Assembly: GCA_028285365.1 (NCBI GenBank) | Contig: JANQPS010000158.1 | Coordinates: 1-43,315 of the forward strand | DNA length: 43,315 nt | From: Thermoanaerobaculia bacterium | GTDB lineage: Bacteria; Acidobacteriota; Thermoanaerobaculia; Multivoradales; Multivoraceae | Direction of reading: 5' to 3' | Part shown: positions 41,294 to 43,315 of the stretch, one piece after another | How positions within the stretch are numbered: position 1 is the stretch's first letter | Layout: the number at the start of each line of letters is the position of its first letter | Notes under the pieces: generated by a model | The model's database searches: none | What the model saw: the letters and a program-made list of their open reading frames with translations, nothing else | Told to the model about the DNA's origin: nothing | Position numbers and translations under genes: made by a program

Positions 41294-41371
41294 CCGCGGC
41301 TCTTTGGGACGACGCAGCGGGGACGGTTGGTCCGTCCTCCGCTGTGTCTACCGAGTTACCGTCCAGATTAG

Positions 41372-43315
41372 TCAACCTTCGCGGAGGCTCTCTGACGTCT
41401 CGGCCCGGGTGGCCCGCAAGGCAGGAGCGAGGCTCGACAAAACTCCGACGGCGAGCAGCACCAGGCAGGCGCCGGCAGCGACCACCGGGTCAAACGGAGA
41501 TGTCTCATGGAGCAAGGCGCGTAGCGACGACACCAGCGCCAAAGCGAGCCCAAGGCCGATCAACAGGCCGATCGCCACCAAACGCAGGCCGCTGCCGACC
41601 ACGATGCCAGCGATCTGGTGTCTTTGGGCGCCAAGCGCCATTCGCAGTCCGAGTTCCTTCTCGCGGCGGCTCACCGAGTAGGCCACGAGTCCGTACGTCC
41701 CGAGTGAAGCGAGGATGACGGCGACGACGGCGAAAGCGATGAGAAGCGCCATGCTGAGCAACGGTCGCGCCATTGCCTCTCGGCGCTGTTCGTCGAGGCT
41801 CGCAAATCGCGGCGCTGCCAGGAGCGGGTCGATCTCTGCGACAAGATCTCGAATCTGAGGGGCGAGAAACTGTGCCGGGATCGAGCCACGCACGGCAACG
41901 GTCATGTTCGGCCATCGAATGATGGCCTGGGACAAATACACCATGGGAAGTGCGGCTTCACCCAGCTCGACGTCTGATGCATCTCCGACGACTCCGACGA
42001 CTTCGAACACCGGTCCCGAGGGTCTGTTCCAACGCATCTGCTGACCCACAGCATCGTCCTGCGGCCAGAGGAGCGAAGCCAGACTCCGGCTCACGACGAC
42101 TTCCAGCTTGGGCAGATCACCAAGTCCCCGGCCCCGGAGAAGAGGGATGCCGAGAGTGTCGAAGTAGCCGGGAGTCGCAGCCCGCCACTGAACCTGTGGA
42201 AAGTTCTCGAGCTCCGTCTCACTCTGGTCGGCAACGTTGTTGGTGGGGCGAGGGCCCCGGAAGTGGCTGATGTTCACTCCCCCGGCTCGCTCGACCCCGG
42301 GAAGGGCCTCGACGCCGGCAACCAGCTCCTTGAAGAACTCGTGGACGGCTTCCGAGTTCTCGGCATAACGCTCGGATGGCAGGTCGATCTGGGCGAGAAG
42401 GACGTCCTTCGAACCGAATCCCGTTTCGAACGAGCTGAGCCGATCGAAGCTCCTGAGGAGCAGTCCCGCACCGAGAACCAGGATGGCCGCGAGCGCGATC
42501 TCGGAAACCACCAGCAGGGTGCGTACCCGTGTGGTGCCGCGGTCGTTGGACGTCGCTCTCATCTGCAGCGACTGAGTGGACGTTCGGGACAAACGGAAGG
42601 CGGGAGCCAGTGCCGCAGCGACCGTCGCGACCGAGGCTACGAGAAACAGGAAGAGCGCAAGGCCGGCGTCGACGGTCATCTGGTCGATGCGTGGAAGAGC
42701 TAGATCCAGTCTCCGAACGACGGGTACCGCCCAGAGCGCCACGAGAAGGGCGCCGCCTGCTCCCATGAGGCCGATGATCAGGGCTTCGGTCGCGAGCTGT
42801 GCGTGAAGACGACCGCGCGTCGCCCCCAGCGCCAATCGAACGCGCAGCTCGCGAAGCCGATCCGTGCTGCGCGCGAGAATCAGATTGGAGACGTTGACGA
42901 ACGCGAGTAGGACCAGGACGGCTACCGCTCCCAGGAGCACCCAGTTGGTCGCCCGTCCAGTGTCGCCTAGCAGGTACTCCTCGATAGGCCGGAGCTGAAC
43001 CCCCCAGCCTTCGTTCGACACCGGGTACTCTTCGCCGAGCTGGCGAGCGATGTTGGTGAGCTCGGCACGTGCCGCCTCGAGCGTGACACCGTCCGCCAGC
43101 CGTGCGAAGGCATCGATGCGGCGGTCTGCGCGCGGATACAGCTGATTGATCCGATGAGGAAGATAGATGTCGGCGGTGAGTCGAGGAATGCGCAGCTCCG
43201 GTGCGAGGACACCGAGGATCGTCCAGGCTTCGCCGTCGAGATCGACGACCCGGCCGACGATGTCCTCGTCGGCCTGGAACTGGTTCTTCCAGAGCCGATC
43301 GGAGATCACCGCGAG
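41372..43315 (-). CDS. ADOP/MacB-type permease, N-terminus cut by window edge
   Basis: About 648 residues are visible and the frame continues past the right edge. The first codons in the window (Leu-Ala-Val-Ile-Ser-Asp) fall inside the MacB periplasmic core (VISDRLWKNQFQADEDIVGRVVDLDGEAWTILGVL), so the first membrane helix and roughly the first hundred or more residues are missing. Two FtsX permease domains follow: LGAVAVLVLLAFVNVSNLILARS...RLALGATRGRLHAQL and LLIAFAVVAVILASLGTYGLVAYSVSRREKELGLRMALGAQR. This duplicated form is the ADOP group, abundant in Acidobacteriota. ADOP permeases are thought to export peptides or other substrates with a separate ATPase, which is not in the window. Confidence 0.88.
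   Translation of the reverse strand, partial: LAVISDRLWKNQFQADEDIVGRVVDLDGEAWTILGVLAPELRIPRLTADIYLPHRINQLYPRADRRIDAFARLADGVTLEAARAELTNIARQLGEEYPVSNEGWGVQLRPIEEYLLGDTGRATNWVLLGAVAVLVLLAFVNVSNLILARSTDRLRELRVRLALGATRGRLHAQLATEALIIGLMGAGGALLVALWAVPVVRRLDLALPRIDQMTVDAGLALFLFLVASVATVAAALAPAFRLSRTSTQSLQMRATSNDRGTTRVRTLLVVSEIALAAILVLGAGLLLRSFDRLSSFETGFGSKDVLLAQIDLPSERYAENSEAVHEFFKELVAGVEALPGVERAGGVNISHFRGPRPTNNVADQSETELENFPQVQWRAATPGYFDTLGIPLLRGRGLGDLPKLEVVVSRSLASLLWPQDDAVGQQMRWNRPSGPVFEVVGVVGDASDVELGEAALPMVYLSQAIIRWPNMTVAVRGSIPAQFLAPQIRDLVAEIDPLLAAPRFASLDEQRREAMARPLLSMALLIAFAVVAVILASLGTYGLVAYSVSRREKELGLRMALGAQRHQIAGIVVGSGLRLVAIGLLIGLGLALALVSSLRALLHETSPFDPVVAAGACLVLLAVGVLSSLAPALRATRAETSESLREG

Overview
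The window is a GC-rich (low sixties percent in the lines I counted by hand), densely packed chromosomal segment of a Gram-negative bacterium, cut through a gene at both ends. Lipoproteins with lipoboxes, several twin-arginine (Tat) signal peptides, an ADOP/MacB-type permease, a PadR-HAAS-toastrack cassette and a secreted beta-helix protein with an 'FDDGVESGDLWAWD' stretch suggest an Acidobacteriota-like lineage. Myxococcota or Gemmatimonadota cannot be excluded. No rRNA, tRNA, CRISPR array, insertion sequence or phage gene was seen.

Left end (1-5682): a probable sterol-modifying module. It holds the N-terminal part of a sterol C-24 methyltransferase (ERG6/SMT type), a Rieske oxygenase directly upstream of it, a divergent second Rieske oxygenase coupled to a metallo-beta-lactamase-fold protein, and a convergent cytochrome P450 fused to two cyclic-nucleotide-binding domains. 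The P450 lacks the usual acid-alcohol pair in helix I. This is the most unusual part of the window. The rest of any sterol pathway would lie to the left.

5829-12889: secreted beta-helix protein, acyl-CoA synthetase, CBS-domain protein and a Tat-exported alpha-L-fucosidase on the minus strand, then DUF3297 and an M19 dipeptidase-like lipoprotein on the plus strand.

13127-19736: a tight operon for a branched-chain-type ABC importer (LivH, LivM, LivG, LivF, substrate-binding lipoprotein) with an embedded long-chain AMP-forming acyl-CoA ligase. This suggests uptake of a carboxylic acid followed by CoA activation. Its codons are more G/C-ending than its neighbours.

19856-26428: an exported esterase pair, a Tat-exported dienelactone hydrolase, and a four-gene minus-strand operon (PadR regulator, HAAS-type membrane protein, toastrack/DUF4097 protein, amidohydrolase) in which every junction is an ATGA overlap.

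26544-36143: sulfotransferase coupled to a membrane metallophosphoesterase, a glutathionyl-hydroquinone reductase-type transferase, a CoA-transferase/HMG-CoA-lyase pair, a canonical P450, a SAM methyltransferase and a GH35-like beta-galactosidase.

36419-43315: a secreted protein of unknown function, a large exported DUF305-DUF305-LVIVD protein, a MarR regulator and a VOC dioxygenase-like gene sharing operator-like sites, and a truncated ADOP permease. No gene-free stretch exceeds 300 bases.
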